A stretch of 64,000 nt of DNA from Eucommia ulmoides (lineage: Eukaryota; Streptophyta; Magnoliopsida; Garryales; Eucommiaceae), in assembly GCA_016647705.1 (NCBI GenBank), contig CM028333.1, forward strand, positions 22,686,243-22,750,242. Reading direction: 5' to 3'. The position numbers and the translations under genes are program-made. The notes beneath the pieces were generated by a model, which saw only the letters and a program-made list of their open reading frames with translations, was not told where the DNA came from and did no database searches. Of the stretch, positions 50,688-62,030 are shown one piece after another; the first letter of the stretch is position 1, and each line of letters opens with the position of its first letter.

Positions 50688-50801
50688 TCTCAATTAAAGT
50701 GTCTTATACTACTATTAGTATTTTTTTATACATATGTTGGAAGAGTAAGTTAAACTTTTCATAAAAAAATCTAGATACATATCGACTAGCCTACCATCAT
50801 A

Positions 50802-51174
50802 GAGTTGTTTACGTAATAAATATTAAAAAAAAAAAAAATTACTGAAAAAATATTGATTTCAACTTATTTACCGAAGGAATGCATTTTGGTCTTCTGAAGG
50901 GCGGGACTGAATTTTTTTTTTTTTTATCCTGGCCTTGTGAAGGCCTAGATCAAAAAAATTATATATTTTTATTTTTTATTTTTTTGATCCCAGCCTTGTG
51001 AAGGCCTGGATCAAAAAAATCATTTTTTTAAAAGTTTTTTAGATCCCGGCCTTGTGAAGGCCGGGATCACATATTTTTTTTTTGTTTGTTATATTTTGTT
51101 TTAGCTGAATAAATTTTTAAAATTTTTGACAACTTTGAGTTGATTAACGGTGGTCTATCGATATTTTAAATAAA

Positions 51175-51205
<31 letters not shown>

Positions 51206-52355
51206 GTATAAATTACGTTCAAAATACTCCATAATATTTTTTAAAACACTAAAAATGGACAAGTGGATGAATTTTAAAAAATCGCCAAAATTGACCAGAC
51301 GAGTTGTTTCGATAACGGTGATTTTTTTTTCGGCAATTTAGAATTAACAAAAGATTGTATGTCCGTAACATAAATGAATCAAATTTTTTGTATATAAACT
51401 ATGTTGATAATACTACATAACAAAACTTATAACATTAAAAACGGAAAAGTGGATGAATTTTAAATAACCGCCAAAGTTGACCAAACGAGTTTTTTTGAAA
51501 ATTTTGAGTTAACAACAAATGGTCATCTATCCGTAACAGAAATGAACCTGATTTTTTTGTATACAAACTACGTTCATAATGCTAAATAATAAAATCGAGA
51601 ACACCAAAAACGGATTGTTATAAGTTTTGTTATGTAGTATTATCAACATAGTTTATATACAAAAAAATTGATTCATTTCTGTTACGGACATGCAATCTTT
51701 TGTTAATTATAAATTGCCAAAAAAAAAATTTGCTGTTATTGAAACAATTCGTTTGGTCAATTTTGGCAATTTTTTAAAATTCATCCACTTGTCCGTTTTT
51801 AGTGTTGTAAAAAACATTATGGAGTATTTTGAACGTAATTTATACAAAAAAAAAAAAAAATAGATTTATTTAAAATATTGATAGACCACCGTTAATCAAC
51901 TCAAAGTTGGCGAAAATTTTAAAAATTTATTTAGCCAAAACAAAACATAACAAACAAAACAAAAAAAAAAAAAGTGTGATCCCGACCTTCACAAGGCCGG
52001 GATCTAAAAAACTTTTAAAAAAAAAAAAAAATTGATCTCGCCTTTCAGAATGACGAAATGCATTTCTTTGGTAAATAAGTTGAAATCAATATTTTTTCAG
52101 TAATTTTTTTTTTTTAATATTTATTACGTAAACAACTCTTTTTTGGGTAAACCCAGAGTATCCCCGCACCACGATCAGCGGAGACTAATCCCTCGAGGTA
52201 CTGTTGGGCGCCGAAACGGGCACCTCTCCCAACAGAGCACTTTCCATACACAATCCCTAAGTTTCGATCCCTGAACATTGCTTAAGGGAACCCAAATTCC
52301 TTCCACTTAAACCTTCCAGTTAAGCCAACTCATGTTGGTATTACGTAAACAACTC
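50802..52355. mobile_element. Foldback Mutator-like element with long inverted arms
   Basis: The left arm (50802 to about 51445) is an inverted copy of the right arm (about 51605 to 52139 and 52351-52355). It begins GAGTTGTTTACGTAATAAAT and ends with the reverse. TACCATCATA stands on both sides (50792-50801 and 52356-52365), a 9-10 bp duplication as in Mutator-like elements. Each arm carries GGCCTTGTGAAGGCC palindromes and a block TTGTATAAATTACGTTCAAAATACTCC. The centre has direct repeats of about 175 bp sharing GTGGATGAATTTTAAA and TGACCA-ACGAG. No coding sequence is present. A SINE has inserted in the right end. Confidence 0.82.
52140..52339 (-). mobile_element. tRNA-type SINE, minus strand, with 17 bp target duplication
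   Basis: On the minus strand it reads ACCAACATGAGTTGGCTTAA (A-box-like GAGTTGGC), then GTTCAGGGATCGAAACTTAG (B-box-like), and ends GGGTTTACCCAAAAAA. ATTACGTAAACAACTCT occurs at both sides (52123-52139 and 52340-52356), a long target duplication typical of LINE-assisted insertion. It resembles plant SINEs of the Au type in layout. It is about 200 bp and looks complete. Confidence 0.8.
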
Positions 52356-52510
52356 TACCATCATATCGCATTGGCAAAATAAATTTGGTCAAAAATTGAA
52401 GACGCACCGAGCGATGATACATCTCCAAAGAAAATGCGTTTGTTTTAGGAGGGGTATAGTGTAGTGGAATAAGTGTGGAGCGGAAAGGACTTTGTTGCCC
52501 GACATTGAAA

Positions 52511-55500
52511 ATGGGAGTGAACTATCCTGAAGAAGAAGAAGCAGCAGCCGAAGAATCATCATCATCTTCATCGAAATGTCGATTGTCGTCATCTTCCGAC
52601 GACGACGACGACGACGACGACGATTTGATCCTCCGCTACGGTGTGAAGCCAGCAAGAGAGAAACGGATCGAGCACTACTCTTCCTCGCACAGAATACTGC
52701 TAGTGGGTGAAGGCGATTTCTCCTTCTCTCTCTGCCTCGCCAAAGCTTTTGGCTCTGCTCACAACATTGTCGCCACGTCTCTTGATTCCCAGCGTAAATA
52801 CACAATACCCTAATCTATTCGTTTGATCTTTATCTGATTCATGGGTTTTATTGTTTGGTTCAGAGGATTTGGCGAGGAAATATAGCAATGGAATTGGGAA
52901 TCTGAGGGAGCTGGAAGAGAGCGGGTGTGTGGTTCTATGTGGAATCGATGCGACGGAGATGAGCGACCATTTCTTCCTCAAGACTCAGAGGTTCGATCGT
53001 ATTGTCTACAATTTCCCCCATGTGGGTTTCCTCTTTCCTGAGGATAATGGCTGCCAGATCAAGTCAGCTCTCTCTCTCTCTCTCTCTCTCTAGAGCAATA
53101 CAAATTTGTTGGTCTTGCTAAGTTCATTCTGTTTCGTGGGGATTAAATCCATCCAGGAATTGGGGCTGCTTTCTTAGATCTACTCCATATGGAGTGTGGA
53201 TCATATTTTACGTCTATTTGTAATTAAATTGCATTTTTTTCCCTAATCGTTTATAATTTTTAGATGAGTTTATAAGTAAGAAACCCCTCTCAGCTCGAAA
53301 AATAACTCATGTCACCCAATCATTTTCATAATACTTCATATACCCTTATCAAAATACCCCATATCTATATTGTTCTTGTAATATATTTTTGGATATTTAC
53401 CGCTTGCCTTTTCATTTTGTCCAAAACCACAAGCTGCATCTGTCGTTTGAAACCCTTTGGTCATTTTTTTTTTTTTAAAAGACATGAATAATTTATTTAA
53501 TTTTTTTGTTCTTTTATTTTTTAAAAATTCACTAATGCCGCTATTTAAAGAAATTACGTTTTACACCTAATTTTTCAAACAGTTACATTTACCCCCACCC
53601 TATCCCATCCACTACCACTACCACTACCCCCCACCTTCCAGAATCCTCTCCTCCTTCTTCCTTCTCTCTCTCCAGATCTGTCGCAAGGCAAATCCATCGC
53701 GATGTTGTGATGGATATACATTTGTCGATGCAGATACGACACAGATTTGTCCAGTGAGCGCAGATGCGTGCTGCATCTATGCCGGCGAGCACAGTTTCAC
53801 TGCGGATCTGGGAAGGGAGGGGGAAAGAGAGAAAAGAAGAAGAAGCGATAAAGGAGAAAGAAAATTCCAGCAGGGTTCGATGGGTTGCGGTGGCTGTGTT
53901 GGCAGGGTGGGGGAGGGGGTAGTGTTTTTTTTTTTTTTTATTTAATTTGTAAAAAATAAAGAGGTGAAAAATTATATATATATATTTTAAAATAAAGATT
54001 TTAGCATAAAAAGATAAAGGGGATAAAAAATAAAAATAAAGGGATATTTATATAACTTAATTTTTAGTTATTTAATTATTTTAAAATTGATTAGGGTAAA
54101 ATTGTTAATACAATAAAAAATTTATTAATTTTTAACTTATAAGGGAACTAAATTTTATTTGACCAAAATGATGAGGACGTGACCAGTATTTTGGGCAAAA
54201 TGATAAAGGAGGTGAGTGGTAAATATCCGATATTTTTTTGTATTATTTTAATTTTATTTTTTTTATTGTTTATTTTCTACCATTTTTCTTTATTGCTTGT
54301 TTTTTTTTTTTTTTTGCATATTTTTTTTTTATTTTTTTATTTTTATATATAGAAAATATTAAAAAAAGAGTAAAAATTAGAAAAGAAAAAACATAAAAAG
54401 AAAAAAATTCATATTTCAAAATAACAAAAGATTTTTTTTTTTATTCATTTTTTATTATTGAAATCCTATTTTTATTTTTATTTTTATTTTTTTTGTTATC
54501 TTTTTTATTTTTTGCATTTTGTTTTCTAGATTATTTTCAATTTTTTTTTCTACAAATACCATTCAAAAAATAAAATAAAAGATATAGAATAAAAGTAAAA
54601 AAATTAAAAAAAATATATAAAATAAGAGAGAGTAGAAAAAATAAATTTAGAAAATATGAAATATGAAATAAACAACAATTTTTTTTTGCAACTAGGGTAT
54701 TTTTGTCAATAAAATGTGATGGAGGATATTTTGGGTAACTAATTGAAAAGAAAATGATGTCTAAAATATTATGAAAAGACATAGGATGTCTTTAGTATTT
54801 GTCAAAATATCGAGATCTGTCATGTATAAGCTCTTTATAGATTGTGTACTATATCCGGGATTGACTTACAAGTAAAAAACCTGGCACCATGTGGACTATT
54901 TGAAAGACCGTAGGTAGTGTTTGGTTGCGAAGAATTGAAGGTTGGCATAATTTTTTTTTTTTTTGATTTGTGCTTGTTTACATTTTTAATTCCAATGTAT
55001 GATTAACGTTTAATATCATGTCATAATTGTATTATTCTGTCTAAAAGAACATACAACCTATTAGTTGCATTTGTCATGCGATTCATTCTCCCTATTCGAT
55101 CTCTTTATCTTTGTATTATGTATTATGGAAGAACCTAATAGACCCTTTTCTTAAGGCTTATGGTACAATGTATATCTTCTTTACACAATGTAGTTTTTTG
55201 AGTTTTCTTGCCGATATATCCATCTATTATCATTATGATATCTAAAGCTAAGCACTAGTCTTTAATGCTAACCCCGCCCTTTTTTTTTTCCTTTCAGAAT
55301 TTTGAGTTTTTTAATTATTTTTTTAATGACGCATTATTATCTCCTGATAGGATCATATTTGATTTTTATAAAAAAAATAAAATATCTTGATATAATTTCA
55401 TCAGATTTTTTCACTCAATTTCATTTGTCCCTCCTTTCTCCCCAATTGGTGTTTTAAGTATCAGCCATTACGATACGTAACGGTTGATATGTAATGGTTT

Positions 55501-56846
55501 ATCAGCCTGTATTATGGTTACGGGCCGATAAGCCGTTTGTGGGCAGATTCACTATCAAATCAGCCCGTACGGACCAGTATTGGGCCGTAACAGCTTGTAA
55601 CAGAGTTAAAGTCCGTCACAACCAATACGGGTGACATACACCTATTTTACCTTATTTTCAGCTGAAGCCCTCCTCCCCTAGCTCGTCTCTACCTCTCCTC
55701 CAACCTATATGTATACCTTGTTTTGGTCAGATCCAAGCCAAACCCAAGCCATCTAAGCCATTTTCTACCATATTCAAGCTAAATCCAATCAATCCATTTC
55801 ATTTCGGCAAGATCTAGAAGGATTTAAGTGTAATGTTTTTGTAATATGACAATTGATAATATGATATACTAGTACAATTTATTCTTTTGTTAATGTTTGT
55901 GTAATATATTTTTCGTTAAATGTTGTATGCATTATTTTATTCTTTTAAGATTGTACAATATGGTGGTTTTTCGTTCTTTTTGTATATCCTTAATGTGTTA
56001 TATACGTAGTTAAATGTTACATATAATTAGTAGAATGTGCTTATTAAGGGTTAAATAAATGAAACAATTATTATTATTGAGTTTTGAGGATGTTTTGGTG
56101 ATTTTAAACAATTCACAACTTTTACAACCGATTCTCGTTACAGATAACCCAATACTCTGGATAGCGTTACATCGCAACCGTTTCTATTACGTAATCCGAT
56201 ATTGCGATATAAAATCTTGTCCCAAACTCACAGGAAGTTTTAATTATATTTTGTACATGCAAAAAAGTTACATTTGTACCTTTATTCTTTATTTTTATCA
56301 TATTATCCCCAAACTTTTTGTATTTGTGTCAAAATCATTGAATCTCAATAATTATTCGGGACAAAGTAACTTATTCACTGCCTAGCCCGGGTCAGCGCTA
56401 GTACATGCGTGTCTGTGGGTAATGTTCTTCTATTCCACTATTCCGATGTTGTTCCTCAAAGACTTCAGATTAAAAGCTCATGTGTACCGGTAAAAACCGA
56501 GGTTTTTATTTTTATTTATTTATTTTTTCTGTTTTAATTTTATAAATGTGATTCATATAGGTTGAACAAGAGATTGATAAAAGGGTTTCTGAAGAATGCT
56601 AAAGTGCTGGTGAAAAAGAACGAAGGTGAGATCCATATATCCCATAAGGATGGAGAGCCTTACAACAGGTGGGACTTGGTCAAGAAAGCGGAGAAGGTTG
56701 GGCTTGTTCTGCAGGAGTGTGTGCCTTTCTCCAAGAACAAGTATCCTGGTTATTACAACAAGAGAGCCCACGGTAGGGCTTCTGATGACCCGTTTCGCCT
56801 GGGCAACTGCACTACTTTCAAATTCAGGCTCGGTCGATCGCGTTAA
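52511..56846 (+). CDS. DUF2431/BMT5-like Rossmann-fold methyltransferase
   Basis: The 255-residue protein belongs to the family of plant At4g26485-like proteins and yeast BMT5, which methylates uridine N3 in 25S rRNA; whether this plant paralogue acts on rRNA is an inference. Exons: 52511-52793, 52864-53062, 56561-56846 (stop TAA). The start is the ATG at 52511 (MGVNYPEEEE); no upstream in-frame ATG was chosen because the frame above begins with GTG. Residues 1-40 are an acidic, serine-rich tail (six Ser, later nine Asp). The SAM-binding-like ILLVGEGDFSFS is at 62-73 and FDRIVYNFPHVGF at 138-150. The last exon has LIKGFLKNAKVLVKKNEGEI, the conserved CVPFSKNKYPGYYNKR and the end CTTFKFRLG. All phases agree and it looks intact. 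A CT repeat sits at the start of intron 2, which is 3.5 kb and rich in MITEs. Confidence 0.92.
53063..56560 (+). other. Large intron 2 of the BMT5-like gene
   Basis: The 3498 bp intron begins GTCAGCTCTCTC and ends with TTCATATAG. It contains a TIR element (53391-54228), A/T-rich stretches to 54780, and a block at 55450-55630 with repeated GTAACGG, GGGCCGTAAC and GTACGG motifs that reads like a mobile fragment. Flanking 53391-54228, the text at 53290-53340 (CTCATGTCACCC-ATTTTCATAATA) and 54750-54800 (reverse of TGTCTTTTCATAATATTTTA) is mirror-similar, hinting at a larger enclosing element. No exon was found inside. Confidence 0.5.
53391..54228. mobile_element. TIR element (838 bp) in the BMT5-like intron
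   Basis: The ends GGATATTTACCGCTTGCC and, inverted, GGATATTTACCACTCACC match, followed by CATTTTGTCC/CATTTTGCCC. TATATTTTT precedes and GATATTTTT follows, an eight-of-nine match that fits a Mutator-like duplication. The core has a GC-rich stretch with GGAGGG/CCCCCACC mirror symmetry at 53590-53650 and 53900-53925. No transposase is present. Confidence 0.6.
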
Positions 56847-57177
56847 TACACGTTGGGCTGCTCAGTTTGAGAAAAACACTTTATCTATGCGTACTTTTAA
56901 TGATACTATTGATACTTTTAATGATACTATTGATGTAAATATTTGATCAAGTGGATCATGAAATGAAGTTCTCTGAACAATGTGTGCGAGATTGTGACTT
57001 GACTTGCATTTTGAAGCAATCTTGTGTTCATTACAGCGAGACTGTGCGACTCAAGAGATGTCATTTTCTTGTCAATCAGGATTCGACTTTCTTGAAGAAC
57101 ACACTCTAGGAATTTAATTTTAAATGTACTAGGTCGATGTGGAAAAATAGTGAGATTGTGCTGAAAATAGCATGTAA

Positions 57178-57368
57178 TTGGGGCCCGTTTGGGGTGGCAC
57201 TTGTTTAGTGTTTCTGTTCCCAAATTCTTACAACAATTTTTGGTTGTCTGGAAACTGGGAACAGAAACAAAATTCTGACAACAGAACGGGAACAGTTTTC
57301 TTTTCATTCCCAAAAAAATTAAAACAAAAATAGAAATTTGGGACCAGAAACACGAAACAAACACCAAC
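57178..57368. mobile_element. Small PIF/Harbinger-like MITE between convergent genes
   Basis: It begins TTGGGGCCCGTTTGGGG and ends GAAACAAACACCAAC, imperfect TIRs also sharing GTTTCTGTTC/GGAACAGAAAC text inside. TAA stands on both sides (57175-57177 and 57369-57371). At 191 bp it is a non-autonomous element. It separates the two convergent genes and may contribute to their 3' ends. Confidence 0.55.
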
Positions 57369-57641
57369 TAAAAAGACCATAATCAACTAAATTTACCTCG
57401 TATACAAATTCCGAAACCTCCAAAATGTCTGCCAATCAAGTACTAGAATTCATTCATACAAATATATTATTATTTAAACTACAAATCTATCTAGTGTAAT
57501 ACTACTAATCTACTCTCTCTCTCTCTCTCTCTCTCTCTTTCTATGTATACATATTATAATATTACTACTACTAATAATAAATTTAGAAATTTCAAAACAG
57601 GGAAAGCGGAAAACCCTCCAGTCAAGAAACCTCCATTCCTC
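57369..57641 (-). other. 3' region of the GH17 gene
   Basis: The spacer after the GH17 stop codon (read minus) includes a CT/GA microsatellite at 57508-57540, TTATTA tracts at 57543-57583, and AATAAA-like text (TTTATTATTAG on the minus strand), any of which could act in 3' end formation. No other feature is seen. Confidence 0.4.
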
Positions 57642-60082
57642 TCACACAAAACACATCCAAAATACCACCAAAAAAATCACCCTGACCAAAATCAACTTCC
57701 CACAACGCCAAACAGAGCCTAAAGAGCTGCTGCTGCTACTGCTACTCCTCCTCCTACTACTACTACCATGACCACCACCACCACCCTCCTCAATCCCCAC
57801 CAGAAATCTACAATCTCCCACCGAAGGATCCAAGAAAGTGATCATCCCCAGCCCGTCGAAATCGCAGCTCCTAGAGTTCTGCTTCTGCACCTGATAGTAG
57901 CTGTTGAAAGCATATGACACGTTCCCTTTCTCCCCGATCCCGTAGCACGATCCCCCGTAATCAAGTGTGGTACAGTCCGCGACACTGCATGCCAGTCTAT
58001 AGTGCTCGGCCACGCCAGATAAATCCCTTGCAGGGTCCGCCACGCACCACCTCGACGGCATGTACCGGACGTTCCTTGCATTCCTCAACAGGCCTCCGCC
58101 AAGCCTGAGGTTCAGTGCGTACTTTGCCTGCCCGTCGAACGAGAATATCCCCCAGTGCCGCTCGAAGTTCCCCGGCAATACACTCTTCGCCTCCTCGTCA
58201 ACAAGCCCGAAAATGTAAATGTCCGCGGGCCCGCCGGGCCTAAGAGGGGTACCCTTATTGCTAACGACATGGTCTACAAGCCCCTGGTTGAAGGCCTGTG
58301 CTGCGGTGAGATTAGCCCCTACCGCACCGTCTGTGGGCCATCCCACCTCCCCTATGATTATCGGCATCGACCCAAACCCTAGCTTTGTGAGTGCCGAAAC
58401 AAGAGTATCGAAATTACCATCGAAAGCATTGTAATAGATGTTCGGGCCATCGGTCACTGGGTGGGCCGTGCCCCCGAAAAACGCGTAGTCTTGTGGAAAA
58501 TCAGGATTTCCATAGAGGCTTAAAAATGGATAGATGTTGACAACGAACGGAGAGCCGTTGGAATTTAGGAACTGGACGAGTTGGGTGATTGTCGACGCAA
58601 GTTCGGGCCTGAAGGCACCCTGTGAAGGGACGGAAGAAGACTCGTAGGCATCTGCGTTGCATGGAACCACTAGCTTTACAAGGCCTGCCAGATTGTAACG
58701 GGCCAGGGACTGTTGTAGGTTCATTAGGGCAGGGATTACATAGGACTGGTATTGGGATGAGTAGCCTGTGAGGAAGGGCTCATTTCCAACTGCAACATAC
58801 CTGTGGATCAAGCAAGGTGCAAGAATTAAGAAATTTAGGGCCTCTTTGGTTGTCTTTCAATTTGCAAATTGTATTATTTTTCAATTCGTCAATTCATGTT
58901 GAATTCCACGTTGCTTGTGTTACCCGATCATGAACTATATATAAAGTCTATGGCAATCCTTATCTTATGAGGTGTCTTTTGAGAGTGACTTACGCTCATT
59001 GAATTTTCTACCATTCATAAATGGTTATAATTTACAGATTACTTGTAAGAATTAAGAACACTTAAATTAACTATCTTTCTATTTTAGTTCAAGTTCACAT
59101 ACAATTTTTCTACTGTAATTGAAGTAAATCAAACAAAACCTAAGAAAACTAGTGTTGAAAACCACTCAATGAGATCACAAACTTAGGTTTAAAAAAAGTA
59201 TCTTCCTGAAAAAAGAAAAAGTGAAGATAACTCATCCACTGTTTTGGAACTAGGATTAAAAGTGGAGCATCAATTAATGGGAAAAAAAAAAACCCTCATC
59301 AACTAAATTTAAACTCGCATGCAGCCCATGACCTAGTAATTTTTTGGACTAAGTTAACTTGACCCAAAATACTAAGTCAAGGTATAGTCAGTGATAGACA
59401 ATTTTTTCTAATAATTTTGATGTGGGATGTCACAATATCCAAACTCAAAGACTCGAAATCCTCGTCACATTGGTTGGTCCATTTCGTCCACTTGGTTGGA
59501 CCTCTTTCCCTTTCAGGACCTCAATTAACACGGGCGCTATTTTCGAAATTGACTCTGATACCGTGTGATCCATTGATCTAGTAATTTTTTTTGGATCAAA
59601 TAACTTTTTCTAAATGTTTTGATGTATGATTTCACACCAAAGATGAACAAGAAATCAGATCTCATTTTCCAAATCAAAGAAGAAACAACAGAAGACAGGA
59701 GAGAGAGAGAGAGTAAAGAAACATACTTGATATTAGCACCGCCTTTGCCCATATAAACGCTCAAATTCTGTCTGACCCACAAATCAGAAGCAGCAACCGA
59801 TGAGCTCAAGACCTCCAACAACTCATTGGGTATCCCCACCATTACCTCAATCCCACTCCCCATCAGAGCCTTAAGCGCACCAGGATCTGCTTCGAACAGC
59901 TTCACCTTCTCTATCTTATTGTCCTTCAGGAGATCCACCACTGTCGCCGGAGATAGCCGGTGAAACGACAGCGTTCCCCAGTTCACGCCTATGCCCGATT
60001 CCGCAAACATCGGAACCCACCCAAACACAACCGCCAGGCACAAAAGGGCCGCTCCGGCCAACTGGGTTTCTGCCATTCTCAT
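57642..60082 (-). CDS. GPI-anchored glucan endo-1,3-beta-glucosidase with X8 domain (GH17)
   Basis: This 504-residue protein is a callose-degrading (1,3-beta-glucan) hydrolase predicted at the cell wall or plasma membrane, of the Arabidopsis glucan endo-1,3-beta-glucosidase 5/6/8 kind. Exon 1 is 60082-59727 and exon 2 58800-57642, with intron 58801-59726; phases agree. ATG at 60080-60082 begins MRMAETQ, then a hydrophobic signal peptide up to FAES, then GIGVNWGTLSF, the GH17 start. The acid/base Glu lies in YVAVGNEP (E126) and the nucleophile in IIIGEVGWPTDG (E270). RHWGIFSFDG ends the catalytic domain. The X8 (CBM43) domain runs about 370-449, WCVADP to DCRFLV, with six cysteines in the expected pattern. 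A Gly/Ser linker with a run of eight Ser and a hydrophobic tail (VIFLVVFWMCFV) fit a GPI signal. Both catalytic residues are present and the frame is open. The gene is convergent with the BMT5-like gene. Confidence 0.95.
58801..59726 (-). other. Intron of the GH17 gene
   Basis: This 926 bp intron has a GTATGT donor at 59726-59721 and an acceptor ending CACAG at 58803-58801 (minus strand). It is AT-rich. The part 59330-59620 has TTTTTTGGACTAAGTTAA and TTTTTTTTGGATCAAATAA lines in parallel, possibly a small duplicated repeat. The first exon's frame runs on into the intron only by read-through. Confidence 0.7.
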
Positions 60083-60464
60083 CGGAAAATCGGACCTCTT
60101 TGGAGCGGGACAATTTCGATCATTGATTTCTTTGCTAAATGGTTAGCAAATTGCGGCACGGGATGGTAGACACTAGAGAACGGTATAAACTGCTAAAGCT
60201 ACTACATAAACTGAAGTGAAGATATCAGCAGTAAAAAAGAAATACGTGAAAAGTGAGATTATTTAATATTATCTACGATTATTTACATATGTCACCCTAA
60301 ATGTTTGGGTAATGCTTCACATTGATCCCGATAGTTTTGATTACCCTGAATTTATGGATATAAGCACTATTCCACAGTTTAATTGGAACACGCGTTAGTC
60401 GCACGCTATGAAGCATTTACTTTTTAATATATATATATATATATATATTTTAATTATTTTATGA
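60083..60464 (-). promoter_or_regulatory. Upstream region of the GH17 gene
   Basis: About 380 bp upstream of the start codon, up to the duplicated segment at 60465. I see no convincing TATA box on the minus strand. A TA microsatellite lies at 60429-60449. Called as a regulatory region by position only. Confidence 0.3.
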
Positions 60465-61480
60465 ATGTTGCTAAAATAAGTTAAACGAAATAATAATAAT
60501 AGTAATAATAAGATAGATATTTATTGATTAGACAAAAAATAACTATTATTCCGTGTTTCCTCTTTATATATAAATTATAAAAGAAAAAGTAATAACATAA
60601 AAATAAATAAAAGATCTAATTAACAGATAAAAATACCTTACATCTTACAATCGTAGTTGCTTGGGTATATCTTGTGAAAACTTTAAATTCAACGAGATTT
60701 GTTAATAGGGAGATACTATCAGCGCTCCTCTCATATCCCTTCGCCCTTTACATTTGTTTTCAAGTTATTAATATGCCAATAATATACCTTTGCTTTCATT
60801 TGTGTTAACTTTTAATCTACTCTAGAACATGTGCTTGAACATGTGCTTGAAGACATGAATTGTAATTAGTTTTTTAAAAAATATATCATATTTACAAAAA
60901 GGGTAAAACGAAAAGAAAAGAAAAAATTAAAATGACATCTCATGTTTGTTACGTTTGATCGTATTTTATAGAAAAAAAAATAATTGTCTCATACTTTACA
61001 AAAGACATTGTATGTAAAGTTGAATGAAAGGAGAGAGAGAGAGAGCGCAAAAGGCTAATTTTTTTTTTAGAAAAATACAATAGACAATGGACCAAGAAGA
61101 GATGATTTGAGCGTTTTCTTACCAAAAAAGAATATCAAAATAAGACCATTAGATCTCAACATAGTTGGGAAACTTTCGAGTTGAAATACAGAAAAATATA
61201 TATTTGCTTTTATTGCAGAAACCCCTTGGCACCATGGGAACCAAAGCTCCTAATTCAGGAAAAAATCTCAATCACCACTGAAGAACATACAATAGTTCTT
61301 GCAATCTTTGATAGAAGTGAGAAGGTTAGTAAGGAATTTACAGTCAACCGGTACGGAAAGGTAATATCATCCGTAAGACTTCTCAAATTTCTTGATACAA
61401 ACACCCCTAATCGTTTCTAGGATTGGAGTGATGTTGTGAATTCAGGGAAGAGCAATAGCACCCATCATTTGATGAAAACT
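60465..61480 (+). repeat. Segmental duplication, copy 1
   Basis: From GTTGCTAAAATAAGTTAAACG onward this matches 63035-64000 at an offset of about 2.5-2.6 kb. Shared items include TTATTGATTAGACAAAAAAT, CAGCGCTC-TCTCATATC, ACATTTGTTTTCAA, GACAATGGACCAAGAAGAGA, and the coding-like block CCCCTTGGCACCAT...GTAAGACTTCTCAAATTTCT. The copies differ mainly by small indels and substitutions, roughly 85 % alike. The frame at 61181-61420 (EHTIVLAIFDRSEKVSKEFT) has a matching but altered partner in copy 2. I do not recognise the protein. Confidence 0.75.
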
Positions 61481-62030
61481 GTTAGGAACAAGTTGACGAG
61501 GATAGATTCCAAAAGGATCAAAATAACTCCCTAAAAATAGGAGGAAATGGAAGGCATAATTAGGACTCAAACATTCAAGAGTATAAGAACACTTCATCTT
61601 GAAGCCCATAATAAGGACCATCTAACTCACTAGGGTCCTAATTGAAACGGACTAAAGAATTTGATATTGATTCCTCAACAACGGAATCAAAGATTCTGGA
61701 AAATAGGATGGACATTGACCTCCTCAAAAGCTAAAAAGATCAGAATACGACATGATTTCAACTGGGTTAGGATTTTCAGAAGAAACTAATACTTGAGAAG
61801 GGTCAATATAGGCTATTGCTAGGACTCCTAATTGATTATACTTCTATCGTTGGTTAAAACACGGACAAAAAAAATTACAGAAAAAGAACTAAGGTAAGAG
61901 GGAGAATGAAAAACAAAGAAAGAATGTAAAAATCGAGATGAAGGACTACGTAAACTTAGTGGTAAAATTCCTCAGAAGTCCTTGTTTCCTCTTTCGAAAT
62001 CAGTCAAGTAGTCAAGGGGCAAGTGAATGG
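61481..62030 (+). other. Spacer between duplicated segments, left part
   Basis: AT-rich sequence with short coding-like stretches such as AACAAGTTGACGAGG...AGGATCAAAATAACTCCC directly after the duplicated block. It might be the continuation of the duplicated unit, since copy 2 runs past the window edge before reaching this region. No protein family is recognised. Confidence 0.35.

Noticed and set aside
52475-52510. Upstream extension of the BMT5-like first exon
   Set aside because: The frame above 52511 opens with GTG, not ATG; the first ATG in frame gives MGVNYPEEEE and fits the family.
59537-59726. Continuation of the GH17 first exon frame past 59727
   Set aside because: It is intron read-through; the GTATGT donor and the YVAVGNEP block in exon 2 define the junction.
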